Source: VAXT01 sp963698015 (GTDB lineage: Bacteria; Actinomycetota; Thermoleophilia; Gaiellales; Gaiellaceae). Taken from it: a DNA stretch of 64,000 nt. The notes under the pieces were generated by a model. It saw only the letters and a list, made by a program, of their open reading frames with translations. It was not told the DNA's origin and searched no databases. A program made the position numbers and the translations under genes. Below, piece after piece: positions 45,871 through 55,995 of this stretch (the first letter of the stretch is position 1; every line of letters starts with the position of its first letter). Location: contig OY969109.1 in the NCBI GenBank assembly GCA_963698015.1, forward strand, positions 2,790,001 to 2,854,000, given 5' to 3'.

Positions 45871-46185
45871 TCATGCGACGAGCAGCCGCTCGTGCTTTCG
45901 CTGTTCCCAGTCGAGCGCGTCGACGCCGCGTCCGTGCAGCCAAGTCTCCAGCTCGGCGCGGAGCTCGGGCTCACGCCTGAGCCGCGCGGCGAACGCGACC
46001 TCGCCGATGTCGACGCCGAAGCGCCGCCGCAGCTCGCGCAGGGACCGTAGCTGGTTCAGCTCGCGCAGGCCGTACGACCGGTAGCCCGCGCGCGTGCGCT
46101 CGGGAACGACGAGCCCGGTCGCCTCGAGGTAGCGGAGCATCCTCGGCGACCAGCCCGTCCGTCTCGCAGCGTCTCCAACGCGCAC
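45871..46185 (-). CDS. MerR-family regulator, short form
   Basis: A 104-residue protein with only the winged-helix domain and a short helix: VGDAARRTGWSPRMLRYLEA, GLVVPERTRAGYRSYGLREL and a FGVDIGEVAFAARLRRE tail. No effector domain is visible. GTG 46185. It directly precedes ahcY, and an inverted repeat lies just upstream of its own start, so it may control itself and ahcY. Effector unknown. Confidence 0.85.
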   Translation of the reverse strand: MRVGDAARRTGWSPRMLRYLEATGLVVPERTRAGYRSYGLRELNQLRSLRELRRRFGVDIGEVAFAARLRREPELRAELETWLHGRGVDALDWEQRKHERLLVA

Positions 46186-46190
46186 GGGCG

Positions 46191-46218
46191 GAACCTTACC
46201 ACATCTATGTCAAGGTTC
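46191..46218 (-). promoter_or_regulatory. MerR-type operator/promoter before merR-ahcY
   Basis: GAACCTT (46191-46197) and AAGGTTC (46212-46218) form an inverted repeat with 14 bp between. The minus-strand -35 TTGACA (46213-46208) sits inside the right arm. A convincing -10 is not seen. The first bases lie 5 nt from GTG 46185, so the mRNA is probably leaderless. It overlaps the stop of the cupin gene. Confidence 0.65.
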
Positions 46219-46617
46219 GACGCGGCCGTATCGATCCTCGAGGCGGACGACGTCCTCCAGCTGCGGCGTCGAGACCTCGATGATCGTCGTGTCCTCGAGC
46301 GCCCGCACCCGGTGGATCGTGCCTGGACGCATCCTGAAGGCGGCTCCGGCGGCGACGACCTCCGAATTCGGCGTCTTGTCCCCGGGACGGCCCATCTCGA
46401 TCTGGGCGCGGCCTGAGTGGATCAGCCACGATTCGTCCTTCTCGCGGTGGAACTGGAGGCTGAGCGACTCGCCTTCCTTGACGAACAGGATCTTTCCGCA
46501 GTAGTCGTCGGTCAGGGCCCAGATCAGCTCGTGGCCCCACGGCTTCTCGACCTTCGTCGGCTCGATGCCGAACTCGGACAGCTGGCCGAAGTTCGGCGAT
46601 GTCAAGTGGTCGCTCAT
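46210..46617 (-). CDS. Cupin protein (mannose-6-phosphate isomerase type)
   Basis: A 135-residue single cupin. KVEKPWGHELIWALTDDYCG is typical of the C-terminal cupin in GDP-mannose pyrophosphorylase/phosphomannose isomerases; SLQFHREKDESWLIHSGRAQ has the metal-binding H-x-x-x-E/W pattern and RMRPGTIHRVRALEDTTIIE the second motif with its histidine. It probably binds a sugar phosphate. Next gene upstream, across 178 bp, is a sugar nucleotidyltransferase, which fits such a role. Confidence 0.82.
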   Translation of the reverse strand: MSDHLTSPNFGQLSEFGIEPTKVEKPWGHELIWALTDDYCGKILFVKEGESLSLQFHREKDESWLIHSGRAQIEMGRPGDKTPNSEVVAAGAAFRMRPGTIHRVRALEDTTIIEVSTPQLEDVVRLEDRYGRVEP

Positions 46618-46634
46618 GTCGCGCCTCCCTCACC

Positions 46635-46676
46635 GGCGACGGCTCGCGGCCGGCGGAGCCGGCCTCCGCCGTCGCC
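46635..46676. repeat. Nested triloop hairpin between nucleotidyltransferase and cupin genes
   Basis: Outer arms GGCGACGG (46635-46642) and CCGTCGCC (46669-46676); inner arms GGCCGGC/GCCGGCC around GGA (46648-46664). The internal loop is 5 nt on one side, like the structure after tmRNA at 27423. The rest of the 178-bp gap shows no further feature. Confidence 0.75.
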
Positions 46677-46795
46677 TGACGCCGCTGCGAACACGGGGCT
46701 CTCCGGGCCCGTATTGCGAATACTGTTCCCTCCGGCCCCGCGCCCGCAGCGGCGCCTGAGGAAGCCGCGACAATACAAGTTCCCGAGGGCGCAGC

Positions 46796-47503
46796 TCATC
46801 TTCGTGCAGCCTCCGTCAGCCAGTCGGGGTTCGCGCGCAGGTGCTCATCGGCGACGCGCAGGTCTTTCGGGGTGTTCACGGTCAGCCAGAGGCCGGCATG
46901 GCGGTGAGCGTAGAGCTTGCCCTCCGCGGCCAGCTCGGGCAGCGTCGTCCGCTCGTGGTCGCCCTTCTCCGGGAGCCGCGCCAGCGCCTCGTCGTCGAAG
47001 ACGTTCACGCCCGCGTGCGCCCAGAACGGGAGCTGGGGCGAGTCCTGGAAACCGTCGACCCTGTCGTTGACGCCGATGTCGACGACCCCGAACGCCGTCG
47101 GCAGGGGGGCGACGACGATCGTCGCGGCGGCGCCGTGCTCGTTGTGGCCCGCGAGCAGCGCGGCGAGGTCGACGTCGATCAGCTCGTCACCGTTCAGGAC
47201 GTACAGGGGGCCGGTCTCCTCCCGTGCGCGGACGGCCAGGCGGAGCCCTCCCCCACGCCCGAGCGGCTCCGGTTCGGGGACGGTCACGATCTCGGGGCCG
47301 ATCCCGGACAGCTCGGCTTCGAAGACGTCCTCCTGGCCCGCGGCGCAGCTGACGATGACGCGCTCGACGCCCACGGCCTGCAGCTGGGACACCTGATAGG
47401 CCGCGAGCGGGCGGCCCGCGACCGCGACGAGCGGTTTCGGACGGCCTTCAGCGACGGCGCCGAGCCGTTCGGCCTGGCCGCCGGCAATGAGCACTGCTTC
47501 CAC
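46796..47503 (-). CDS. Sugar-1-phosphate nucleotidyltransferase (NTP_transferase)
   Basis: A 235-residue nucleotidyltransferase of the mannose-1-phosphate guanylyltransferase/GlmU-N type: VLIAGGQAERLGAVAEGRPK (NTP loop), PLVAVAGRPLAAYQVSQLQA, LYVLNGDELIDVDLAALLA (Asp metal site), and LTVNTPKDLRVADEHLRANP at the end. GTG 47503, 12 nt after the ugd stop. It may form a sugar nucleotide for surface polymer synthesis. Confidence 0.87.
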   Translation of the reverse strand: MEAVLIAGGQAERLGAVAEGRPKPLVAVAGRPLAAYQVSQLQAVGVERVIVSCAAGQEDVFEAELSGIGPEIVTVPEPEPLGRGGGLRLAVRAREETGPLYVLNGDELIDVDLAALLAGHNEHGAAATIVVAPLPTAFGVVDIGVNDRVDGFQDSPQLPFWAHAGVNVFDDEALARLPEKGDHERTTLPELAAEGKLYAHRHAGLWLTVNTPKDLRVADEHLRANPDWLTEAARR

Positions 47504-47515
47504 CGGGCGATTCTC

Positions 47516-48799
47516 TCAGGCCCGGCCTATGCCCTCGTAGTCGAACCCGGCCGCGCGGGCGGCTTCGGCGTCGAGCAGGTTCCGGCCGTCCACGATCAGC
47601 GGCGTCCGCATCGCGTCGTGCACCTCGGGCGAGGCGAGCTCCTTGAACTCGACCCACTCGGTCACGATCACGGCCGCGTCGGCGTCTCGCACCGCCTCGA
47701 GCAGCGACGGTGCCACGGTGACGCCGTCCAGCTCCGGATGGCCCTTGACGAGCGGGTCCCAGGCGCGGACGTCGGCTCCCTCGGCCTGCAGGCGCGCGGC
47801 GAGCACGAGCGACGGCGCCTCACGCATGTCGTCGGTGTTCGGCTTGAACGCGAGCCCGAGGAGCGCGATCGTCTTGCCGCGCAGGTTGCCGAGCCGTTGC
47901 TGGAGCTTCGTCACGACGCGCCGCTTCTGGAGGTCGTTGACCTCGATCACGGCGCTCACGAGCTGGAAGTGGTAGCCGCTGTTCCCCGCCAGCAGCTTGA
48001 GGAAGGACACGTCCTTGGGGAAGCAGCTGCCGCCGTAGCCGATGCCCGGATTGAGGTAGCTCGTCCCGATCCGCCGGTCGAGGCCCATCCCGTAGGCGAC
48101 CTCGTCCACGTTCGCGCCGACCGCCTCCGACACGTTCGCGATCTCGTTGATGAAGCTGATCCTCGTCGCGAGAAACGCGTTCGCCGCGAGCTTGATCATC
48201 TCCGCGGACGCGACGCTCGTGCGCACCACGGGCGCCTCGAAACCATCGTAGAGAGCAGCGACCCGGTCGCCCGACAACTGGTCGAACGACCCGATCACGA
48301 TCCGGTCCGGGTGCACGAAGTCCTCGACCGCTCGACCCTCGGACAGGAACTCGGGGTTCGCGGCGTAGCCGACCCGCTCGAGCCCGCGCTGGTCCAGCGT
48401 GGCCCGGATCTTCTCGCCCGTTCCGACCGGCACGGTGCTCTTCATGACGAGCGTCGCCTCGCCGGGGTCTCCGAGGTCGTCGATCACCGACCAGACGTAG
48501 CTGAGATCCGCGTCGCCCGAGACGGTGGGCGGCGTGTCGACGCACGAGAAGAAGATGCGTGTGTCGGCCTTCAGCTCGTCGACGTCCAGGGTGAACGTGA
48601 GCCGCTCGCTGTTGCGCTCGAGGAGCTCCGCCAGGCCCGGCTCGTGGAACGGGACCCGCCCGGCGCGCAGCGCGTCGATCTTCTCCGGCACGACGTCCCG
48701 GACGACGACCTCGTGGCCGCGCTCGGCGAAGCAGGCGCCCGTGACGAGGCCGACCCACCCGGCCCCGAAGACGCCGAGGGGCGGCTTCTCCGCATTCAT
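47516..48799 (-). CDS. ugd: UDP-glucose 6-dehydrogenase / nucleotide-sugar dehydrogenase
   Basis: A 427-residue UDP-sugar dehydrogenase from ATG 48799. NAD motif LGVFGAGWVGLVTGACFAER, catalytic Cys in NPGIGYGGSCFPKDVSFLKL, the middle-domain AANAFLATRISFINEIANVS, and C-terminal ALLGLAFKPNTDDMREAPSL. It oxidises UDP-glucose (or a related NDP-hexose) to the uronic acid. The LCP gene ends 12 nt upstream and the nucleotidyltransferase follows 12 nt later, forming a surface-polymer unit. Confidence 0.93.
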   Translation of the reverse strand: MNAEKPPLGVFGAGWVGLVTGACFAERGHEVVVRDVVPEKIDALRAGRVPFHEPGLAELLERNSERLTFTLDVDELKADTRIFFSCVDTPPTVSGDADLSYVWSVIDDLGDPGEATLVMKSTVPVGTGEKIRATLDQRGLERVGYAANPEFLSEGRAVEDFVHPDRIVIGSFDQLSGDRVAALYDGFEAPVVRTSVASAEMIKLAANAFLATRISFINEIANVSEAVGANVDEVAYGMGLDRRIGTSYLNPGIGYGGSCFPKDVSFLKLLAGNSGYHFQLVSAVIEVNDLQKRRVVTKLQQRLGNLRGKTIALLGLAFKPNTDDMREAPSLVLAARLQAEGADVRAWDPLVKGHPELDGVTVAPSLLEAVRDADAAVIVTEWVEFKELASPEVHDAMRTPLIVDGRNLLDAEAARAAGFDYEGIGRA

Positions 48800-48811
48800 C
48801 GCGCGCAAAAT

Positions 48812-50738
48812 CTACTTGTGTAGGGGGCGCAGGCCCTTGGCGATCGCGAGCATCGTCTCGTTCGACATCGAGTCGAGAAGCGTGTTCACGACCCAGTAGC
48901 TCGCACCGCCGGCCCTGAGCACGACCATGTGCAGGTGCGGCCCGTTGAAGTAGAGGTCGTACTGGCGGCCCTTGATCACCTGGCTCAGGTTCTTGTCGGA
49001 GAGCGCGGGCGCGTCGTTCCACTTCGTCTCCTGGATGCCCCAGTACTCGTTGCCGCTCTTCGCGAAGGTGAAGCGGACGGTCTTCCCCTTGTCGAGCTTG
49101 TACACACGGTACGGGACCTCGGTGCTGAGGGCCGACGTTCGCTCGAGCACGGTCGGGATCTGGAGCGGGAAGCCGACCTTCCACGCGGCGGCCGCGCGGA
49201 CGACCGGGAGCATGTCCGCCTTGCCGGACCTGACGTACGGTGGCTCCTTCGGCGGGGTCCGGTCGACCGGGGTCGGCGTCAGCTCACCGGAGAACGTCTG
49301 CCCCACGATCACGAGCAGCATCGCGCCGTTGCGCAGGATCTGGAGCCCGCTGTTGCGCTTCGGCATCGGGCGGATCTCGGACGAGTTGAAGAGCGCGGAG
49401 ACCCGCTGCGCCGCACGCCGTGCCTTCGGTCTCGCCGTGTAGAAGACCTGCGTCCTGAACGTCCGCGACCAGCGGCCGGGGGCGTTCGCCTGGAAGCCGT
49501 CCGGCGGGCCGAACATGCGGTAGCCCTTCTGGCCGAGCAGGTAGCTCGTGTTCGCAGCCGCGCCGGGCTTCCCGTTGCCGTTCAGGACGACGATCGAGAC
49601 GCTCCTCGGGCTCGGGCCGTTCTTCGAGCGCAGCTTGCGCCCCGTCGCCGCCGCAGTCGCCTTCTCGGGAGCCTCGACGTCCGGGTGCAGGAACTCCTGC
49701 ACGGCCGCCTGGATGTTCGACGGGTCGGTGTGCAGCTCGTTCGCACCCGTGATCCCGCCGATCTTGACCTGGACGAAGTTCCCCGCGGGCAGGCCGTACG
49801 CGAAGAACGCGTAGTCGATCAGCGTCTTGCCGGAGATCTCGCCGTTCTTCTGGCCGATCTCGACGTTGTTCCGCATGACCTTGAACAGCTTCGGCACGGT
49901 CTTCGGGTTCTTCCAGTTGTGGTTGACCGCCTGCTTGACGGCCTTCACGAACAGCTGCTGGCGGGCCAGGCGGAAGAGATCCGAGTCCGTGTGGCGGAAG
50001 CGAACGTAGTCGAGCGCCTGCCAGCCCTTCAGCTTCTGGTAACCGGGCCAGAGGTTGATCGTTGCGTACACGCCGCCCGTCGGGTTGTAGTAGCGGCGGT
50101 CGACGTCCATCCAGACGCCGCCGAGCTTGTCGACGATGTCGCGGAAGCCCTGGAAGTTGACCGTGATCAGATAGTGGATCGGGAGATTCGTGAGCGAGCG
50201 CACGGTCTCGAGCGTGCCGGCCGGCCCGCAGAACGAGTACGCCGCGTTGATGCGGCCGACGTACGTGCGACCGTCCGGGCAGCGGCCGTCGACGATCAGG
50301 TCACGCGGGAACGAGAGCAGCGAGATCGTGTTCGTGGTCGGGTCGGCGCGAAGGAGCATCACCGTGTCGGAGCGCGAGGGAGAGTTGCCGTCGGTGGGCC
50401 GGTGGTCGTACCCGATCAGGAGCGCGTTCGCGGGCTCGCCCGGAATCGCGTGGTTGAGGCTCTTGGCGGCCTTGGCCGTCTGGACGCTGCGCGGCGCGAA
50501 GGCATGCGCGTTCTCGTCCGTGTAGATGTACGCGCCGCCCGCGACGCCCGAGGACAGCCGCCACGACGAGCGCGACGAGGATGAAGAAGATCAGCCCCAC
50601 GGTCCGCAGCGCGCCGCGGCGCTTCTCGGGCTGCTTGTACCGCGTGAACGGGGTCTGGACGTCCGGCGGGAGAACGGCTCGGCCGTTTCCGTTGCCGCTC
50701 GCTGCTCGGCCGATTCCTCGCTTGAGAGTGGTCCGCAC
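48812..50738 (-). CDS. LytR-CpsA-Psr (LCP) family protein, frameshifted
   Basis: About 641 residues after removal of one base. The N-terminal frame gives a cytoplasmic tail and a transmembrane helix (TVGLIFFILVALVVAAVLG); the shifted frame then has AYIYTDENAHAFAP and the LCP domain DTVMLLRADPTTNTISLLSF (metal Asp) with SFPRDLIVDGR and NLPIHYLITVNFQGFRDIVD, and the Arg-rich WPGYQKLKGWQALDYVRFRH. A LytR_C domain (VSIVVLNGNGKPGAAANTSY) follows. One extra base lies in CCC at 50547-50549. LCP enzymes attach secondary wall polymers to peptidoglycan. A 15-bp palindrome lies 100 nt upstream. Confidence 0.9.
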
Positions 50739-50837
50739 GGGTTCTAGAAAAGACGCGAACGCCGTCCGGCGCCCGCCGATCAGAATAGCCGACTACACGG
50801 CTGGTCGATCAGTTCTCGGACCGCTCCCCCACTCCTT

Positions 50838-50852
50838 GTAACACAGTGTTAC
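50838..50852. promoter_or_regulatory. 15-bp palindrome GTAACAC-A-GTGTTAC, LCP side
   Basis: Perfect 7-bp arms with A in the centre, within a 19-bp identical block (CTTGTAACACAGTGTTACT). It overlaps the last base of the MetE-like stop codon and lies 100 nt before the LCP start, a typical operator position. The same 19 bp occur at the other end of the MetE-like gene. Confidence 0.75.
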
Positions 50853-52933
50853 TAGGCGTTCGCGGAGCCGGCGTGGGCGCGGTTCAGGGACTCCTCCGCG
50901 AGGCGCGTGCCCTCGACCATGTTGCGGAGCTTCTCGTACGCGACGTCCCAGCTGCGCGTCCGCAGGCCGCAGTCCGGGCAGACGTGGATCCGAGCCGGAT
51001 CGCCGAAGACGTCGACCGCGTACAGGATCCGGTCGCGCACGAGCTCCGGCGACTCGATGAAGTCCGTGTGGATGTCGGTGACGCCGAGGCCGAGGATCGG
51101 CTCGTACGGCAGGTCGCGCCACTTTGAGATCACCTCGTACCCCGGGCGGTCCGCCCCGGACGTACCGAGCTCGGTCGAGTCGTAGTTGGCGAAGCCGACG
51201 CAGTACTGCCGGCACCCGGCCATGCCCTCGATCGCCGGGAAGAAGAGGTCGTAGTCCGAGAAGCAGAGGTGCGTCGAGAACGTGCAGTCGAGCCCCTCGA
51301 CGGAGACGTTGAAGCTCTCGACGAAGATGTCGAGCTCGTCCTCCTCGGTCGACGCGCCCGGCTCGTCGATCTGGATCCAGGTCGCGCCGAGCGCGATCAG
51401 GGCCTCGAGGTTCGGCCGGATGATGTTGCGCGCGATGTCGAGCGTCAGCTCGCGCCGCGCCTCGACCTCGTCCTGTCTGGACAGACCTCCACCGAGCCGG
51501 CCCGTCCTCGGTAGGTGATGCTCGTCGTACGACCACACGGCGAGCGTGTAGGCGCCCGTGATCGGGATCTTCAGCTCGTGCTTGGCGGCCGACTGGAGGA
51601 ACGAGAACTCGTCGTTGTGGTACGGCTCGCGCATCGAGACGGGGCCGACCGCGGCCGACTTCGAGTAGTACTTGTTGTCGAACGAGCGGATCGTCCCGCG
51701 CGGCTCGAACCCGTTCGAGTGGGCAATCGCCCACGCGTACATCTCGCTCCGCTGCTGCTCGCCGTCCCAGATCACGTCGACGCCGGCCGATTCCTGGAGC
51801 CGCAGGCAGTAGCGGCTCGACCAGCGCGCGATCTCGTCGGGGTCGCGCTCGTCCTGGCGCAGGAGCTCGACCAGCTCCTCGTGCCCGTCGACCTCGAGCT
51901 TCTCGCCCCAGGCCTGCGCGTGCTCGACGTCGCTCTCCTCGAGCGGCTTGCCCGCGGAGGTCTTGACGAGCCACGGCGGCTTCGCGAGCGACCCCACCTC
52001 GTGCGTCAGGAACTTGATGTCGCCGTTCGAGCTCATGCTGCAGCCTCCGTCCTTCGCCTTGCCGAGCCGCGCCAGCTTCTCGCGCGCGACCGCTTCGGAA
52101 ACGTACTGAAGATCCCCGTTCGGGACGAGCGCGATCTGCTCGACGCCGCGCTCGCGGAGCTGCGCGGCGAAGGCGGCGATCTCTGCCGGCTCCTCCGGGA
52201 CCGAGCTTCGCGCGTCGAGCACTCCTGCGAGCAGCGTCTTCCCGAAGCCCTCGGGGACCGAGCTCGCCTTCGTCGCGTAGAAGTCGACGCCGATCGCGTC
52301 CACGGGCAGGTCGGCGAGGCCCTGCTCGAACAGCCTGTCCGCGCTGCCGAAGGTCACCCAGAGCGCGAGCTTCGGCCCGCCGCCGAGCTTCTCGAGCGCT
52401 GCGGCGAGCCCGTCCAGTCCACCGTTCTCGGCCCGCGCCAGGAACGGCTCCTCGAGCACGACCAGCTCGGCGTCGAGCGAGTCGATCTGCGGCTTGAGGA
52501 CGCCTTCGGCCAGCGACGCCGGCTCGGCGCCCGTGCCGTGAGCGAGCGCGAACGGCGACGGCAGCGTCACGAGTCGCGGGCCCGGCAACGGCGCGACGTA
52601 GCCCCCGTTCAGAGGCTGGGACAACGCCGGGGCGTCGGTCGCCGCATGCGGAGCTCGGTAGAAGGTATTCGTGTCCAGGAAGCGCGTGAGGGCCCCCTTC
52701 TCGAGACCGTCCGCAGCCTCGACCAGAGGCCTGAAGACGTCCTGCCAGCGAAGCATCCCGTCGGCGAGGAGATCGAGCCCGGCGGCCTGCTGCACGGAGA
52801 CGAGCTCCGCGAGGTCGCGCTCGACCTGCTCGTCGACCGCCTCCGGGCTCGTGCGCCCGCGATCGAGGTCGCGCGTCGCCTGCACGAGCTCCTCCGAGCG
52901 CGGATAGATCCCGGGAGCGAATGCTTGTAACAC
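50852..52933 (-). CDS. MetE-like cobalamin-independent methyltransferase, two domains in one frame
   Basis: A 693-residue protein. Residues 1-299 resemble the MetE N-terminal half (FAPGIYPRSEELVQATRDLD, QQAAGLDLLADGMLRWQDVF); 300-693 the catalytic half: EVGSLAKPP, IQIDEPG, STHLCFSDYD (H555, C557 for zinc) and VCPDCGLRTR (C652). It would transfer a methyl group to homocysteine or a related thiol. Codon 300 is an ATG with a GGAGG site seven bases upstream, so the second half may also be made alone. GTG 52933 lies inside the palindrome. ATP synthase epsilon ends 12 nt upstream. Confidence 0.85.
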   Translation of the reverse strand: MLQAFAPGIYPRSEELVQATRDLDRGRTSPEAVDEQVERDLAELVSVQQAAGLDLLADGMLRWQDVFRPLVEAADGLEKGALTRFLDTNTFYRAPHAATDAPALSQPLNGGYVAPLPGPRLVTLPSPFALAHGTGAEPASLAEGVLKPQIDSLDAELVVLEEPFLARAENGGLDGLAAALEKLGGGPKLALWVTFGSADRLFEQGLADLPVDAIGVDFYATKASSVPEGFGKTLLAGVLDARSSVPEEPAEIAAFAAQLRERGVEQIALVPNGDLQYVSEAVAREKLARLGKAKDGGCSMSSNGDIKFLTHEVGSLAKPPWLVKTSAGKPLEESDVEHAQAWGEKLEVDGHEELVELLRQDERDPDEIARWSSRYCLRLQESAGVDVIWDGEQQRSEMYAWAIAHSNGFEPRGTIRSFDNKYYSKSAAVGPVSMREPYHNDEFSFLQSAAKHELKIPITGAYTLAVWSYDEHHLPRTGRLGGGLSRQDEVEARRELTLDIARNIIRPNLEALIALGATWIQIDEPGASTEEDELDIFVESFNVSVEGLDCTFSTHLCFSDYDLFFPAIEGMAGCRQYCVGFANYDSTELGTSGADRPGYEVISKWRDLPYEPILGLGVTDIHTDFIESPELVRDRILYAVDVFGDPARIHVCPDCGLRTRSWDVAYEKLRNMVEGTRLAEESLNRAHAGSANA

Positions 52934-52941
52934 AGTGTTAC
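52927..52941. promoter_or_regulatory. 15-bp palindrome at the start of the MetE-like gene
   Basis: GTAACAC-A-GTGTTAC, identical to 50838-50852, embedded in the same 19-bp block. It covers the GTG start (52933-52931). A repressor bound here would block both transcription and initiation. Confidence 0.75.
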
Positions 52942-52944
52942 TGC

Positions 52945-53361
52945 TCAGCCACGACCGCCCACCGAGAGCTGGTTCTCCGCGTGCTTGACGCGCTGCTCGG
53001 CCTGCCAGCGGTCGGCATCCGACTCGCCGCGCTCGATTCGCTCCAGCTCCGCCTGCGCATCCTCGAGCTGCTTCCTGGCACGCGCATCGTCGATGTGCTT
53101 CGCGTCGACCGCGTCGTCCACCAGGGCGAGCGCGCGATCCTGCTCGACCTTGAAGAAGCCCGGCCCGGTCGCGAACTCGAGCACCTCGGTCTCGCGCTTC
53201 ACGTGCACGCGCGTCGAGCCCGCGTTCAGCATCGCGATCAGCGGCGCGTGGCGCGCGAGCACACCGATCTCCCCGTCCGCGCCGGGCACGATGAGCATCT
53301 CGACCTCGCCCTCGAAGACCGGCCCGTCGGGGGTGACGAGCGAGACGTCGAACGTCGCCAC
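52945..53361 (-). CDS. atpC: F1 ATP synthase epsilon subunit
   Basis: A 138-residue epsilon: the N-terminal beta sandwich reads MATFDVSLVTPDGPVFEGEV, EMLIVPGADGEIGVLARHAP and GSTRVHVKRETEVLEFATGP; the C-terminal helical hairpin (KHIDDARARKQLEDAQAELE) follows. It couples rotor to catalysis and inhibits ATP hydrolysis. GTG 53361 directly abuts the atpD stop. Length and motifs are standard. Confidence 0.97.
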   Translation of the reverse strand: MATFDVSLVTPDGPVFEGEVEMLIVPGADGEIGVLARHAPLIAMLNAGSTRVHVKRETEVLEFATGPGFFKVEQDRALALVDDAVDAKHIDDARARKQLEDAQAELERIERGESDADRWQAEQRVKHAENQLSVGGRG

Positions 53362-54825
<1,464 letters not shown>

Positions 54826-55097
54826 TCGGTTCCGGTTCCTGGAGAGGAGTGCCTGACAGGACGTGCCTTCCACGAAGGCGCCTACCAGCGTCCAGGAGTC
54901 TACCGAAGGCCCCGCGCTCGCGATCTGCGCTCGGATAACGCTGAGTGGCTTCCATCAGCGCCGCCACCCGGGCGGCGTGGTCGAGCTCTCAGACGTACGA
55001 GGTGATCAGCGACGGAATCATGCTCCAACCGTACCTGAGCGACCGCGAACGTCACCGCGCGGGCGGTCAAAGACCCCTTCCGTGTCCGAGATCGCCT
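54826..55097. other. Gene-free 272 bp upstream of atpD
   Basis: No convincing reading frame, RNA gene or strong hairpin was found. A minus-strand TTGACC (near 55071) and a TTATCC (near 54942) exist but are not at promoter spacing. It probably contains the atpD promoter; the exact site is not readable. Confidence 0.4.
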
Positions 55098-55583
55098 CTA
55101 AGGGTTCTGGAATCCCGTGGTGCGCGGCATCTGCGACGCCTCAACGTTCAGCGCACGGCGCCTGACCTTCAGCTCGGCCAGCGCCGCGACCGCATTTTGC
55201 CGCTGGAGCTGGTGGACGTCCTGATCGTCGAGGACGCCAACGCCTGTCCTCGGCGGGCGGAGAACCGAGTCCGCGTGGATCGACGCGAACAGCCCGCCGG
55301 ATGCGATCGTCAAGGCGACGAGCGCAGCGGCGCCCGGGACTCGGAGCGGCCGGAAGGCGCTGCTGCGTCGGCGCGAGACGATGACCGGCCGGCTCATCGT
55401 CTCGAGAGAGGCCTCGCGAAGCGTCCGGGTGAAAGCCGCGGCGTCGAGCTTGAACGTCTTGCAGGATCCGCAGCGCAGAAGATGGCTGCGCAGGAGGATC
55501 GATTCGAAATCGGACAGCTCCCCGTCGAGCTCGGCCGAGATCCACGCGCGCGCGCGTTCACAGGTTCGAGAGCGATTCCTCAC
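55098..55583 (-). CDS. Putative anti-sigma factor with zinc finger and membrane helix
   Basis: A 161-residue protein. N-terminus RARAWISAELDGELSDFESI, then LLRSHLLRCGSCKTF, a HxxxCxxC zinc-type motif of the anti-sigma ZAS/zf-HC2 family. A hydrophobic helix (PGAAALVALTIASGGLFASI, about 84-103) precedes an outer part. No ECF sigma gene adjoins it, so its partner is unknown. Start GTG/ATG at 55583 uncertain. It lies between the small membrane gene and atpD. Confidence 0.75.
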   Translation of the reverse strand: MRNRSRTCERARAWISAELDGELSDFESILLRSHLLRCGSCKTFKLDAAAFTRTLREASLETMSRPVIVSRRRSSAFRPLRVPGAAALVALTIASGGLFASIHADSVLRPPRTGVGVLDDQDVHQLQRQNAVAALAELKVRRRALNVEASQMPRTTGFQNP

Positions 55584-55627
55584 TTCACTAAGTGTGACGA
55601 AGAGGGCGGAGATCGGTTAGCTAATCG

Positions 55628-55969
55628 TCAGAACAGCGAGTGCTTGGTGTCCCAGACAACACCCAGAAGGATGAGGACGAAGCCGAGTGGAAGGAAGATC
55701 GCGGCGCCCGAGATCGCCTCCTCCTGCTCATCTTTCGTCGCCCAGCGGAGTCGACGTGAGGTGACGCGGAACAGGCCGCCCGTGTCCTCGTCCCCGCGCG
55801 GGCGGATCGGTCCCCGGTTGCCGAAGAAGAAGGCCCCGAAGAGCACGAAGCAGCCCACGAGGTAGAACCCGATGGCGATCGAGCGCATGATCGAGGCGTT
55901 GATCAGGAGTCCGAACAGCACGGACAGCACGACCGTGCCTACGCTGATGACCACGAACAGCTTCAGCAT
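55628..55969 (-). CDS. Small membrane protein, unknown
   Basis: A 113-residue protein with three hydrophobic segments: LKLFVVISVGTVVLSVLFGL, IGFYLVGCFVLFGAFFFGNR and AIFLPLGFVLILLGVVWDTK. The middle has RGPIRPRGDEDTGGLFRVTS. ATG 55969; GTG 55993 directly after the oppF stop would add eight residues and fit coupling. Unknown function. Confidence 0.65.
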   Translation of the reverse strand: MLKLFVVISVGTVVLSVLFGLLINASIMRSIAIGFYLVGCFVLFGAFFFGNRGPIRPRGDEDTGGLFRVTSRRLRWATKDEQEEAISGAAIFLPLGFVLILLGVVWDTKHSLF

Positions 55970-55995
55970 TCGGCGGAGAGCCGGGAGCCACACCG

